A DNA stretch of 64,000 nucleotides from Ashinkailepas kermadecensis (GCA_034440615.1 JAOTOM010002913.1:59839-123838), one strand, 5' to 3'; counted from the stretch's first letter, positions 47,201 through 59,878 are shown. Notes: a model not told the origin generated them from the sequence alone. A program made the numbers and translations.

Positions 47201-48544
47201 CCTTGCTGCGTGGCCGGCGGCAGCAGTCCTTGCTGCGGGGCTGACGGCAGGTCCTGCTGTGGGGCCGATGGCGTGTCTTGCTGTGGAGCCAGCAACAGTA
47301 GCTGCGGGGCCGGCGGCAGGTTTTGCTGCAGGGCTGGCGGCAGGTCCTGCTGCGGGGCCGATGGCCTGTCTTGCTGTGGAGCCAGCAACAGTAGCTGCGG
47401 GGCCGGCGTCAGTAGCTGCGGGGCCGGCGTCAGTAGCTGCGGGGCCGGCGGCAGTAGCTGCGGGGCCGGCGGCAGGTCTTGCTGCTGGAGCGGCGACACG
47501 CCCGGTAGCCTCCCAGGCAGCCAAGGTGAGGCTGCCATCATTGTCTGGTGAAAGCTGCCGTTCTGTTACGTCTATATAAACTTTGGAATGGCTAGCTCCC
47601 GACAAAAGTTTTTTAATGCTCTTTCCTCCTGCCTTGCTACTTTGTATGTACACACCCTTCAGCTTACACAGCTTCACTCGCAAAGCCTCCAATTGGTTCT
47701 CATTGAAGGTCAGCTGTCTGTGACATCCAAGGTTTACAAGGTTTTCAGCAACCTTTATAGCATCAAAGCCAAGCGGAGCAGCAAAAGTGAATAAAAATGT
47801 CTTACACAAACAAAGAACGTTGTTCTGAACTGAATAATGTACAATATCTTCTGGCATACACAGGTGTCACAAACAAGGTGATAGCTCACTCAATGTAAAT
47901 CACCATGAAAAAAACATTATGCATGAACGCCTACATGACTGCTCGGCTCGCGGCTGCAGTTCCTGTTACCGCGGCCCGCCAACAGCTTTTGCTAGGAGCC
48001 AGCATCAGCTCTTGCTGTGGGGCCGGCCGCAATGTTGCTGCGGGGTAGGAAGCAGCTGTTGCTGCAATCGGACTACCGCTTGCTGATGGCTTCATTAGCA
48101 GGCCATCTCCCGAAACGCTTCGCCGACACGCCTCCCACGCACAATCTTCGCGACCAACTCGATCCCATGGTGCCGCTGAATCTGGACATACTGTCCATCA
48201 GATTCCCTTCTAAAATGGGTATCGGCACGACACTTTCTCACGTGCATTGAGCTGTCCTCCACCACATTCCTGTCCCCGGTCGCACTCACACACCTCTCCT
48301 TCCACTTTGGATCATAAAGTGTGCTGTACTTCAAGAGGTCGTCGATAGTCTGCCCCTCATACAGCCTCCGATCTATGCTGGGAATCTTTATACGTAAGAT
48401 TCGTGTAGGCTTTTCTAACACGGGGAAACGGAGGGCCTTGAAGATCAAAGTCTGAAGTGTGTCTGCTACAAGTTGTATGCTGTGATTAGGGCACCTATCC
48501 TGTCTTGGCCTTCCATAAAACCGCAGTGCAGGTATGCCACTCAT
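44260..48544 (-). CDS. Four-exon gene of unknown function, intact
   Basis: Exons read 48544-48242, 47800-46446, 45932-45802 and 45326-44260. Lengths 303, 1355, 131 and 1067 give phases 0, 2, 1 that agree at all joins and total 952 codons with stop. Splice sites: acceptor TTTTTTCAG before 48544; donor GTGAGA at 48241; acceptor GTGTAAG before 47800 (an alternative CAG lies nearby); donor GTGAGA at 46445; acceptor TTTTTCAG before 45932; donor GTATGT at 45801; acceptor TTTTTAG before 45326. More upstream exons are possible because an acceptor precedes the first ATG. The middle (47520-46690) is Ala/Gly/Pro-rich. The last exon has HACILCQSHKSNYH (a possible zinc site) and FTQQQVEKLNH; I believe this resembles uncharacterised, possibly transposase-derived invertebrate proteins, but cannot name a family. 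Confidence 0.75.
46690..47530. repeat. GC-rich minisatellite within an exon
   Basis: Irregular units of ggggccggcggcagtagctgc type, 15 to about 100 bases, all apparently keeping the minus-strand frame open and encoding GPAATVAGPAA-like repeats. The opposite strand is also open here, as a by-product. Confidence 0.85.
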
Positions 48545-48876
48545 CTGAAAAAAGTGAAATGCATGAATTAATTAGAATGTCATCAGATAGTTTAGTGCTT
48601 GCACTAATCAGTTCCACGTATAAAGTCAGACGGCTAGTTTATCGCGCAAAAAAAATTGTGATAAAACAACTGAGAGGTATACACATGTGATACTAGCTTA
48701 AATCATAAATTAAAAAGTGTGTCTCGTTGAGCAACAATACCAATGTTCCCAAGAACTCATTGCAAAACAAAACATCCACATAGGTTTGGAGGTGTTCTTT
48801 GGCAACATCATATGCACATTAATGTTGCCAAGATTAACATTTGCCAACACAGATTTCACTATGACAGGCTTGCACA

Positions 48877-50812
48877 GCAATTCTTTATCTTCTTACATGT
48901 GATGGAAGTTAGAGGAAGAGCTGGCTTGTTATAATCTAGCAGCTGGATTCCAGCTGCAACTTCAGTTTATGTTGCATTGATTAAGCAATACTGATACATG
49001 TTTTATGTATGTTAACAATCACCAAGCCTGGTATACATGTCTGGTAAACATGTCTGGTAAAGTAAATAAGATACAATAATTAAGCCCCCAATTTGTAATG
49101 TTACCCAGGTTAATGATGCATTTTTAGTACAATGCAAGCAATTTTGGGTAGAAAGTCTACCAGACCTTGAAGACTTACATAGCCAGTTATTAATCGTATC
49201 ATTATCATCTACCACATACATGAAGCATTCTTATATGAAATCTAATAGCCTTATGACTGATTTTTTTTATCAAGCCCTGAGTATTAGATGAGCAGGCATG
49301 ACTTGGTTGCCTTAACCTTCACTTGCTCCCCAGTCTGCAAACTATGTTACAGAAATATGTGTTGTAGTTAGCCACTGCATAATAATCACCACACCAAACA
49401 GAGCTGTGCCACCAAAACGTAGAAGCCAAGATGCCCACTGGAACACAGCGATGAATATAGCAGACTGCTTTCCAAAAGCACCAGTTTTCCAATACATGCA
49501 CTGACTGGCACCCACAATCTTCAAACAGCAACAAAAGGGCAATAACAAAACTCCAAAAGGCAGCAATTGCCAACCATTTATATAATGGCAGGGCTTTGCT
49601 AAAATTGCCACACCTTGTGGACTTGCCTGCTCCCAGGTAGACACATCAGGATATAACTTATTTTGGTCAATACCAATCACACAGCAAGTGGAAAGAGGGC
49701 CCAGGCCACCCTGCAGGTGCCCTGGGCATTTTATATTTGTACATTTTAGTGGCATTTTAAAGTCACCAGAATGTAGCAATCCATACTGAAACCAGAGACA
49801 GGATGAGAGGAATAGCCAGAGCCATCTATTAGTTTTGGACATTTTGGTACTGGTCGGTCTACCATTGATAAGCTGTGCAATTCTTTATCTTCTTACATGT
49901 GATGGAAGTTAGAGGAAGAGCTGGCATGTTATAATCTAGCAGCTGGATTCCAGCTGCAATTTCAGTTCATATTGTATTGATTAAGCAATACTGATAAATG
50001 TTATATGTATGTTAACAATCACCAAGTCTGGTGTACATGTCTGGTAAACATGTCTGGTAAAGTAAATAGGATACAATAATTAAGCTCCCAATTTGTAATG
50101 TTACCCAGGTTAATGATGCATTTTGAGTACAATGTAAGCAATTTTTGGTAGGAAATCTACCAGACCTTCAGGACTTACATAGTCGGTTATTAATCCATCA
50201 TTATCATCTACCACATACATGAAGCATTCTTACATGAAATCTAATAGCCTTATGACTGATTTTTTTATCAAGCCCTGAGTATTAGATGAGCAGGCATGAC
50301 TTGGTTGCCTTAACCATCACTTGCTCCCCAGTCTGCAAACTATGTCTATGTTACATAAATATGTGTTGTAGTTGGCCACTGCATAATAATCACCACATCA
50401 AACAGAGCTGTGCCACCAAAACGTAGAAGCCAAGATGTCCACTGGAACACAGCGATGAATATAGCATGACTGTTTTCCAAAGGCACCAGTTTTCTAATAA
50501 ATGCACTGACTGCCACGCACAATCTTCAAACAGCAACAAAAGGGCAATAACAAAACTCCACAAGGCAGCAATTGCCAACCATTGATATAATGGCAGGGCT
50601 TTGCTAAAATTGCCACACCTTGTGGCAATTTTGGCTATTTGGCCACCCTGTAGGTGCCCTGGGCATTTTATATTTGTACATTTTAGTGGCATTTTTAAAG
50701 TCACTAGAATGTAACAATCCATACTGAAACCAGATACAAGATGAAAGGAATAGCCACAGCCATTTATTAGTTTTTGGCATTTTGGTACTGGTCGGTCTAC
50801 CATTGATAAGCT
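48877..50812. repeat. 1-kb tandem duplication
   Basis: Copy one is 48877-49876; copy two starts exactly 1000 bases later and ends near 50812. Copy two lacks about 60 bases equivalent to 49634-49694 and has small indels. It ends in accattgataagct in both copies. Identity looks above 90 percent by eye. No terminal repeats or target duplication suggest transposition, so this is a segmental tandem duplication. Confidence 0.92.
49342..49842 (-). CDS. Possible small membrane protein, uncertain
   Basis: A 166-codon frame in the left copy of the 1-kb duplication. It starts MSKTNRWLWLFLSSCLWFQY, which could be a signal or membrane segment, and has further hydrophobic stretches (LLPFGVLLLPFCCCL and FGGTALFGVVIIMQWL) and ten or so Cys. 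In the right copy the same frame is broken by a one-base insertion and a 60-base deletion. A second, overlapping frame there also looks hydrophobic, so coding is not established. No family recognised. Confidence 0.3.
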   Translation of the reverse strand: MSKTNRWLWLFLSSCLWFQYGLLHSGDFKMPLKCTNIKCPGHLQGGLGPLSTCCVIGIDQNKLYPDVSTWEQASPQGVAILAKPCHYINGWQLLPFGVLLLPFCCCLKIVGASQCMYWKTGAFGKQSAIFIAVFQWASWLLRFGGTALFGVVIIMQWLTTTHISVT

Positions 50813-53135
50813 ATGTTGGCAGTTGACTGATTCCAGGTAGACTAAACAGCATGGCATGGCAAAATGGCATCATTGGTTTCCAAGCACCCCATGGCTGCCA
50901 GTGCATCATGTCTTTTAAATACATAATTTGCATAGCAGGCACAATTTCTGAGAAACAAGCATAACTATACCAATGTAATTCATGGCCTTGACAAACTATT
51001 TATTGGCTATTGCTGCCTGCTCAAAGAACACCTGGAAGTAGTGAACAGCACAGATGGCTACATAACACCAGCCCTATAGAAGCTGATTTATACCTTTTGC
51101 AAGAATAGATGTTCAGGATCTGAAAATAAGGTGATTCAATTCCAAGGTTTGTAACTCATCAGGATTTTTAGCAGATGGACATTACAAAAACAAGTTATTA
51201 CTTAAATCACCAAATTTTCCAGCAAGTATTTGCAGATACACATTGTATGGTTTTCTTTCTTCAGAGAAGTTCCATCACATGAACCATACTGTTTCTGGCA
51301 CCTTCATATTGCCCACTCTATCTTGGTATTTTTAGAGAAGCATCCAACATTTTGGGTATTTTGGGACAACATGAAAGTTTACCAACAATCATGGTCACAT
51401 CACATACCACATACCCACAACTAACATTTTGTAGTACTGTTGCAGCTGAGATCATTCACAAGATAAGTTAATGGCATGCTTTGCCTCTGTAGAGCAGTCT
51501 AGATTAGACTAGGTTAGTTTTTTATGCTGAAATTTCAGAATTTCTCATTAAACATTTAATTTTTCTTTAAAATGAGGTTAGGCTGGGTTATGTTAGGTTT
51601 CTTTGGAAAATATTACATTTGCATCACTATATATAACCTGTCAAAGCCCATTCTGGTCTTATTTTGTTCATTAGCAAGCATTTGCAATTTCCATTACAAT
51701 GCAATTCCATTGCATGTCATGTCATTGCATGCAAATGCATATATATTGATGATGCAGAGCAAACAGGGTCAACATAGGGTCAACCAAGCTCCCAATCCCA
51801 GTAATACAGTGGTGATGTGTAATGACTAATGCCAGGAGCTGTCCCTGTCCCCCAGTCAGGGATGGATACAGCTTTTTTCCTCAGACACCCCTTCAGGGAG
51901 ATTTGTGGTGATGTTCCATGGAGAAAATAGTGCCCTTTCAGACAAATGGCCAGATGACATTGCTGGATCTGCATCTGCCCACGCTAGGGAATTTCCACTG
52001 GGGTCCTGCTTCAAGTATTGCCTGGGCGACAAGTGCATATTAAGCTATCATCCTCACTATTTGGTCAGATCAGGTATATTTTCTTCAATGAAAATCATAC
52101 GCATAAAATAAGCACAACGAATTGTCTAAGGCACTTTCCATATCCGTCCCTGCCCAGCCCATAGGGTGTTTAATTAATAAATGTATTTAAGATTGTGATT
52201 GGGAAATTTCAAAGAAACCTAAAAATGAACTTTCATCTTGAAATAAAACATTCCTGTAAGACATGTATTTGACTCATTAGTGTTCGGGAAACCAGACACC
52301 TAGTGTTCGTATTCCTACACAACCACATTTTCGTGTTCGGAATACGGCACACCACTATTTTCATGAAAGGAACGTTTGAATATGGAGCTTGTTCATTTTT
52401 GCGTTTGGTAAACACCGTACAATTACTGGTTCTGTCATACAGGAGCAGCAGTAGAGCTCATTGTTGCACGATGACGTAATTGTTCGGAATCCCCCCACTC
52501 CGCTTCTTCCCCTAGGTACGTATTATCGGTAAAACAGCCCAGGTTCGTGGCATCGTCCCTGCTTATTTTTCCCAGCACCAGTCTAGTGGAGTTGTTAAAA
52601 ATGTTCGATGGTGCTGCTCCAGACTAAAAGAACAGCTCTCCACCAGCGCATTTAACTCCTGTCCTGCGTAATAAACCACATTTTATCTCACCTTCCTCCC
52701 ATCTCCAAGTCCCAGCACTCTGGTCCCAGCCGCCGTCACTGGATGAAACGCGCATGAACACTACTTCAGTTCGCAATCGAAATAGAACTATCAAACATAC
52801 AAAAACCAATCGTGCAATCCATAGGACACTTACGATTATATATAGCGAAACATTTTGATTTAACATTCTTATATCTTCATCTTCGAAATAGAGTAATAGG
52901 AAAAACTACTTTTCTATCCAACAAATACCGTTGTTCGTCGACGATCGCGGCAAATAATCGTCTTAAATGCGTCAGACAGACTGACAAGGAAAACAGGTCT
53001 TGGCATGATGTTTTCTTCTTATTGCCCCAATGTCCGCTCTAACATGAGGATGGGCTCCTATCGGCTTCACGACGCTAGAGGTGCGATCACGTAGCCCTGT
53101 GGCCTTGTGGCGATGACCAAAGTCGACAAAAGCCC
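50813..53135. other. AT-rich gene-free stretch
   Basis: No coding supported. Short ggttaggctgggttatgtta-like text at 51570-51600 is reminiscent of TTAGG telomere-like repeats but is not an array. Confidence 0.4.
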
Positions 53136-54197
53136 TGAGCCTGAGGCGCCTGACGTGGCAGATGTCCTCGCTCCCAACGAGTGACTACCCCCCGTCATCT
53201 CATTCTACTGAGCCTGAGGCGCCCGACGTGGCAGATGTCCTCGCTCCCAACGAGTGACTACCCCCCGTCATCTCATTCTACTGAGCCTGAGGCGCCCGAC
53301 GTGGCAGATGTCCTCGCTCCCAACGAGTGACTATCCCCCGTCATCTCATTCTACTGAGCCTGAGGCGCCTGACGTGGCAGATGTCCTCGCTCCCAACGAG
53401 TGACTATCCCCCGTCATCTCATTCTACTGAGCCTGAGGCGCCTGACGTGGCAGATGTCCTCGCTCCCAACGAGTGACTATCCCCCGTCATCTCATTCTAC
53501 TGAGCCTGAGGCGCCTGACGTGGCAGATGTCCTCGCTCCCAACGAGTGACTATCCCCCGTCATCTCATTCTACTGACGTGGCAGATGTCCTCGCTCCCAA
53601 CGAGTGACTATCCCCCGTCATCTCATTCTACTGAGCCTGAGGCGCCTGACGTGGCAGATGTCCTCGCTCCCAACGAGTGACTACCCCCCGTCATCTCATT
53701 CTACTGACGTGGCAGATGTCCTCGCTCCCAACGAGTGACTATCCCCCGTCATCTCATTCTACTGAGCCTGAGGCGCCTGACGTGGACAGATGTCCTCGCT
53801 CCCAACGAGTGACTATCCCACGTCATCTCATTCTACTGAGCCTGAGGCGCCTGACGTGGCAGATGTCCTCGCTCCCAACGAGTGACTACCCCCGTCATCT
53901 CATTCTATGGCCTGAGGCGCCTGACGTGGCAGATGTCCTCGCTCCCAACGAGTGACTATCCCCCGTCATCTCATTCTACGAGCCTGAGGCGCCTGACGTG
54001 GCAGATGTCCTCGCTCCCAACGAGTGACTATCCCCCGTCATCTCATTCTACTGAGCCTGAGGCGCCTGACGTGGCAGATGTCCTCGCTCCCAACGAGTGA
54101 CTATCCCCCGTCATCTCATTCTACTGAGCCTGAGGCGCCTGACGTGGCAGATGTCCTCGCTCCCAACGAGTGACTATCCCCCGTCATCTCATTCTAC
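53136..54197. repeat. 73-bp minisatellite, about 14-15 copies
   Basis: Unit: ctgagcctgaggcgcctgac, gtggcagatgtcctcgctcc, then caacgagtgactatcccccg and tcatctcattcta. Two copies (near 53573 and 53703) lack the 16-17-base gcctgaggcgcctga part, one has ggacag for ggcag, and early copies share cgcccgacg. High identity implies recent spread. Confidence 0.95.
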
Positions 54198-54545
54198 TTT
54201 AGGAGGAAATTCCATCGGGTAGCTCAGCCAATCACTCAATTATGTAACTAATTTGTCCTCCAATGGAACACTAGAACACTGGTAGCTCATTGGCTGAAAT
54301 TTAAAGAACATGTCACTGAAACAAAACCATTGGAGACTGCAATACATTCAACTTGTCTTTTTCTTTTTTTTTTGGAGGGGGGAGGGGATAATGATCGTAG
54401 CATATTCGGCTACCTGTCATATACTGCTTGCTGTTCGTATCAAACTGTTCGTGCAAACTAACTACATAAACATTGATTAAACATCGATTAAACATCGATT
54501 CCAAACACCTGCGCCGATTCCAGGATATCTCAGATCTCAGATGGG
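54198..54545. other. Unique spacer
   Basis: Contains a duplicated acatcgattaaacatcgatt at about 54480-54500 and a tcttttttttttggagggg tract. No gene. Confidence 0.4.
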
Positions 54546-55199
54546 CACAGTGGCGTACCGAAGGGGGGGGGGGAAGACAGTAGGAACAGTTATCCCCCGG
54601 AGAGGTTGTAGGGCTCCCAGGAATCGCGCCGGGGTTCGGAAAAATTGCGTCATACTCCCCAAAAATCCCACTGGGGTCCCGAAAAAAATCGCACCAGTGC
54701 CCTTGAAAATATATTTGGGCCCAGAAAATCACGCAGAGACCCTTGAAAATGACGCTGGGACCCCAAGGAATCGCACCAGGCCCCTAAAAATCACATTGGG
54801 GCCCAAAACGTCGCGCAGGGGCCACTGAAAATAATGCTGGGGTAAAAAAACATCGGGCTAATAAAAATCACGTTGAAAGGCAAACCAGTCACGCAGGGGC
54901 CCCTGAAAATGACACTGGGGCCACAAAAATCGCACCAAGACCTCTGGAAATATCATTCGGGCCCTGAAAATCGTTCCGGATCCCCTACAAATGGCGCTGG
55001 AGCTCCAATAATACCACTGGGGGCGCCAAAAATTCGCGCCGGGAACACCAAAAAGTCGCGCCGGGCCACCGAAAACCACACCGGGGTTCAATAATTATTA
55101 CTGGGGCACCTGAAAATGGCGCTTGGGCCACCAAACGTCCGGTCAGGGCCCCTGCAAATCCGTCCGCCTCCTAACGCAAATCCTAGGTACGCCACTGGG
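54546..55199. mobile_element. TIR element with internal G/C-rich subrepeats
   Basis: cagtggcgtacc (54548-54559) and ggtacgccactg (55186-55197) are perfect 12-base inverted ends, flanked by tggg on both sides (54542-54545 and 55200-55203), a possible target duplication. The left end runs into a G-tract. The interior consists of about 25-35-base degenerate subrepeats of the form ggggcccctgaaaatgacac followed by tggggccccaaaaatcgc. No transposase. Confidence 0.75.
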
Positions 55200-56010
55200 T
55201 GGGCATGCTTTTAAATTGCCGTGAGCCTTCAATTCATAAACATGTTCACAGAACTCGTCACCTTAATTTAGCCAAATTCCTCCCCCACACCCCATGCATT
55301 TTAAAGGATATTTTAACGTCAACCGCCCAGCATAAGGATGGACAAATCGTGGCACCTGTGGTCATTCAATAGAACAATTATCACATGATTCAGCCTATTT
55401 TTAACGACAGATCTTCAACGTAAGTACAGAGTGCACACTAATCACCGTGAGCTCCATATGTATGCCTAGTCACTGTATATGCGCTGTATGTGCAACAGTC
55501 ACTGCATATGAATAACATTAATCGCAAGGAAATGACCTGGATTGACCTAATACAGGTTATGCGTAGAACTCGACCTCTGGGTTATAAGTACCCACCAATC
55601 GACACGTTGATTACATTTGATTGCACCGCAAAACACATGCAAACATAGGCGGTGGAAGCACTTGCCATCGATTTGATGTCATTGTGTGACAGAACCTTGG
55701 ATGACCCCGTCTATTTTTAAGAAAATACCTTGCTATTTTAAGAACACGCTAGTAGGTACTCAGTTGGCGACACTGAACGTTCCCAGTTGCTGTCTCTATC
55801 GGTTTGACTGCTGCTGAAGGAAAACCAACAGCGTTCAAGAAGAGTGTCCAAGAAGAGCGTCCAAGAAGACCTAGTCGAGGCCACGTGACAATCAAGTATG
55901 TAGCTTTGTATGCTTTTAGGAGGGTACTTGCCACCACCCCACCCCACCCCACTTCAAAAGTTGGCTGTGCTCCACCATAATTTCAACTTTTAACATGGAA
56001 CCCTATGTGG
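55200..56010. other. Gene-free stretch
   Basis: Includes a DR4 of TGACCT at about 55533-55548 and a ccaccccaccccacccc tract at 55934. No coding. Confidence 0.4.
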
Positions 56011-58268
56011 TATGCCCCAACCCATTTTGTCTCGTCCATTGCCCGCTCTCATGAAGACTTTGACTGCATGAGAGCGACTTTAAGTGCCATAAAATGGGAA
56101 GAAGAATTCTCCGATTTAAATGCCTGTGATATGTGGGAAAAGTTCAAATCTTACTTGAGGGAAATTCAGATTAGACATGTCCCCCAAAAGCAAAAGCAAA
56201 GGCGCAAAAGAAGAGTAGGAAAGCCAGCATGGCTTACACCAGATTTGACAAAAGCAATTAAGGCTAAGAAAGATGCATTTAGAGTATTTAAGGAAGCTTC
56301 AAATATAGTAAATCTAAGGTTGTATCAAAAAGCTAGAGACGCTGTGAAGCAGAAAACCAGAGCAGCAAAGCGAGCAAAAGAATTGGATTTGGCTAGGAAC
56401 TGTAATGGGGAGAGTAAAAAGTTCTTTAGTTTCTACAAGCTAGGTAAAGTTTCAAGCACAATTGGTCCACTGGAAGTAAATGGGATTATATTGAGTGAGG
56501 ATGGTGAGATGGTTGAGGAATTGAGCAAGCAGTTTAAATCAGTGTTTACATTGGAGGATGTGACTAATCTGCCAACTGTGAACCACAGCTCAGCAACAGG
56601 TGATCAGTTACATGATGTTGATTTCATTGACAGTGATGTTGTTTTGAATGATGTCAGGAAAATAAAGCCAAACAAGGCAGCAGGACCTGATGGAATTTAT
56701 GCTAGGGTATTGCGGGAAGCTGAAAAAGAATTGGCACTTCCACTCAGTATAATATTTTGTACATCAGCTTCACAAAATGAAATTCCAACCGATTGGCAAA
56801 GGGCAAATGTAGTTCCTATTTTCAAGAAAGGAGAAAGAGGGAAAGTTGTAAACTATAGGCCAGTAAGCCCCACATCGCTAGTCTGTAAGGTACTTGAATC
56901 AATTATCAAGGATAAAATAGTTAGTTTTCTGGAAGCAAACAGAGTGATTCAAGATACTCAACATGGGTTTAAAAAAGGGCGATCGTGTCTCACAAATCTC
57001 TTGGACTTTTTAAATTTTGCTACAGAACAATTTGATCAGGGAAATCAGGTTGATGTAGCATATCTTGACTTTAGCAAGGCCTTTGACAAGGTACCTCATA
57101 AACGGTTAATGATGCAGCTTCAGGCCCATGGTATTGTGGGTAACTTCCTAAAGTGGATAGGGTTGTGACTTTCAGATAGACAGCAGAGAGTCATGCTAAA
57201 TGGTACAAAATCATCATGGCAAAATGTTCTTAGTGGAGTCCCCCAGGGGTCAGTACTGGGATCACTATTGTTCATTATGTTTGTAAATAACATTGAAAGT
57301 GGCCTAAGCAGTAAGGTTTTGAAATTTGCAGCTGATTCGAAGGTCTTTAGGGCAATAACAGGGCACAATGAGCAGGTCTTGCTGCAGAAAGACTTAACGA
57401 GCTTGTGAAGTGGTCCGAAAAATGGCAAATGAAATTTAATTTTGATAAGTGCAAAATCATGCATGTAGGTAGGCAGCATATCAAGGCTCCATACTTGATG
57501 AGTGGCCAAGTACTATCTGTGACTCAGCAGGAGAAGGACTTAGGTGTTATTTTGAACACAAAATTAGGGGCATCAGAACAGACCAAAGAAGCCAGGAAGG
57601 AGGCACTAAGAATGCTTGGGGCAATAAATAGGAATGTATCATACAAAAGTGAGGAAGTCATCAGGAAGCTTTATTGTGCATATGTCAGGCCACATCTGGA
57701 ATATTGTGTCCAAGCTTGGTCCCCTAGTTATGAAAAATATTGTTGGCTTTTAGAGAGAGTACAAAAGAGGGCAACAAAAATGGTGAATGGTATGGGCAAC
57801 CTGGCATATGAGGAAAGATTGAAGAAATTGAATATGTTTTCACTTAGATATAGAAGGCTGAGAGGAGATCTCATCGAGGTCTTTAAATTTGTTCATGGTC
57901 AGGAACAGGGTTATCTCAGGGAACTGTTTGAATTTAACAGAAATGATGCAATTAGAGGTCATCAACTCAAAATTAAAGTTAATCACAGCAGGACAAGGTT
58001 AAGACAGTCCTTCTTCACCAACAGGGTAGTAGAACACTGGAACCAGCTGCCAGAAACCATTGTCAGTAGCAACACACGGAACATCTTTAAGAACAGCATA
58101 GACAATCATTATAAGAATAGGGGGCTTGTTTTTCTGTATTCCAGGGAGAGTTGATCAACACATTTGGTGGACAACTGGTTCAGTGTACAGAGTGCAACCA
58201 ATAAGGGCCCTTGTGGCTCATAGTTGCACTGATCTTTTGTGTCTTTATGTCTTTATGTCTTTATGTAT
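56011..58268 (+). mobile_element. CR1/jockey-type LINE, 5'-truncated and defective
   Basis: Retains the end of the endonuclease-RT linker, all of the RT and a C-terminal region; the endonuclease is absent, as is usual with 5' truncation. Motifs: KPAWLTPDLTKAI, NKAAGPDGIYARVL, NYRPVSPTSLV, QHGFKKGRSCLTNLL, YLDFSKAFDKVPH, GVPQGSVLGSLLF, and FAADSKVF where FADD is expected. The frame has a TGA at 57166-57168 and a one-base loss near 57391. It ends with three gtctttat units (58240-58268), the typical simple tail of this group. Confidence 0.92.
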
Positions 58269-58850
58269 TGTGTTCTCCCAATAATTTGATAAACCTACAC
58301 CTATAGTGGCAATAAAACGATCATTGGATCCATAACTATGCGTTAACGGACCTCTCATTATAATTGTGCTCGAGTGCATCACCTAAAAATAAGAAAATGC
58401 TTAGGACGGTAAAAAGGCAGCAAAGACGGAATGCATGCGCTATTGCACCATGGCCTGGAGATGGCCGTGACACTTGATTTTATTCTTCGAAAGGTACCTT
58501 AAACATTTCCTGGGAAGTACTGAAGGTTTCACGTCGCTGTCTCAATCGGTTTGCCGTACGAAAACAAATGAGGGGACAATGTACTGCACCCACCCTCTCC
58601 CCAATGACTCGCGGGTTCGACAGCGATATCTTCGGCGACTTCACCCTCACAGTGGGGTAGAGTTTTCCATCTGTCGTGATGAGAGGGGTTAATTTGAGCT
58701 TTTCTTTTGAGCAATTTAGAGAGACGCGGTAAACCGCACGATATAGCACCATTCTTGATCTTTCAGAGTTACTTGAAACATGTTTGTCTACTTCTTTCGG
58801 TTGACCTTCCAGGTCAAGTGAAGCATATCAATGTCGCGTGCAGTCCATCA
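58269..58850. other. Gene-free stretch
   Basis: Contains the phrase gctgtctcaatcggtttg, also near 55793, so a dispersed repeat may be present. No coding supported. Confidence 0.4.
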
Positions 58851-59005
58851 CTCGGTCATGGTCATAGTCTTCGCACTCTGGCTCGGTCGTGGCCGTAGTC
58901 TCCGCACTCTGGCTCGGTCGTGACCGTAGTTTTCACACTCTGGCTTGGTTGTGGCCGTAGTCTTCGCACTCTAGATCGGTCATGACCGTAGTCATCGCAT
59001 TCTGG
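58851..59005. repeat. 31-bp minisatellite, five copies
   Basis: Units ctcggtcgtggccgtagtct plus tcgcactctgg at 58851, 58882, 58913, 58944 and 58975, with moderate divergence. Confidence 0.9.
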
Positions 59006-59136
59006 CCGTGAAATGAGTTAGAATTCGTGCTCCAATGAAGAGTACAGGCTACTCAGGTCGCTTCAGTCCCACGTAGCTTGTCCCTGCAAAGGGTTATCAT
59101 ATTTTCGGCATGACCACTTCATTCCTACGGCATGAA

Positions 59137-59171
59137 CATCAGTGTTCATTCCTACGGCATGAACACTGATG
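59137..59171. other. 13-bp perfect inverted repeat
   Basis: catcagtgttcat / atgaacactgatg around a 9-base loop. The loop and right arm repeat the text just before it, so the hairpin probably arose from an inverted local duplication. Confidence 0.7.
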
Positions 59172-59502
59172 TATTGGACAAATATAGCTTGGGCATGTGT
59201 ATCCCCAAAACGCACCTCAGAATATTCTGGTTGAAAACAAATTTAGTGTGCAACATATTTCACCGATCACCAAGCAGGCGCGTGTGCAACGTTCCATCAA
59301 CATTGGACTTGAAGTTCTCGAGTTTAGAACTGTGTACATTTTACATCCTCTTTTACCTGGACGATAACCAAGTCCAGCACGTCATGCGGACCTTGATCAT
59401 CCTCTCCTCCACAGCCTTGTCGGGCACTCTTCCCGAAGCCGAAGTCGGGCCGGTCAACGTCCTTTCATTGAGCACCACTGCCACTGTCTCTGATCTCATT
59501 CT

Positions 59503-59504
<2 letters not shown>

Positions 59505-59554
<50 letters not shown>
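59505..59554. repeat. (CA)n microsatellite
   Basis: About 25 uninterrupted ca units. Confidence 0.98.
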
Positions 59555-59556
<2 letters not shown>

Positions 59557-59878
59557 CTCTGTATCTCATGATTCTTTTATTTGTCGGCATGTCATTGCAC
59601 CCAACCATACCATGGCCTTCCACTGAGCAGAATTAAACATAATTATAACATATTTGCATCATACGGTTCCGTTCTCCGGTTTCGTTTCCTAGTCCTTACC
59701 TGATCAAGTTCCACAACCCGTTCCCTGGTCTCATTTCCTGGTCGGTCACTTCGTGTTTTCACGGTCACGCGGCGCTTGGATAATCCGTCGGCTTCCGAGT
59801 GCCATCAACTTCAGCCAGTCGCTCTCAACAGAACGGTTAAGTCACTCACCAGTCAGCCATTCCGTCAGTCACTTACTT
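59555..59878. other. Gene-free spacer
   Basis: Near the array, tccctggtc/ttcctggtc phrases recur, but no gene is evident. Confidence 0.4.

Noticed and set aside
46806..47579. Plus-strand 257-codon Ala/Gly/Pro frame
   Set aside because: Antisense shadow of the minisatellite in exon 2 of the minus-strand gene.
51560..51605. Telomere-like TTAGG text
   Set aside because: Only isolated ggttaggc-like words, not a tandem array.
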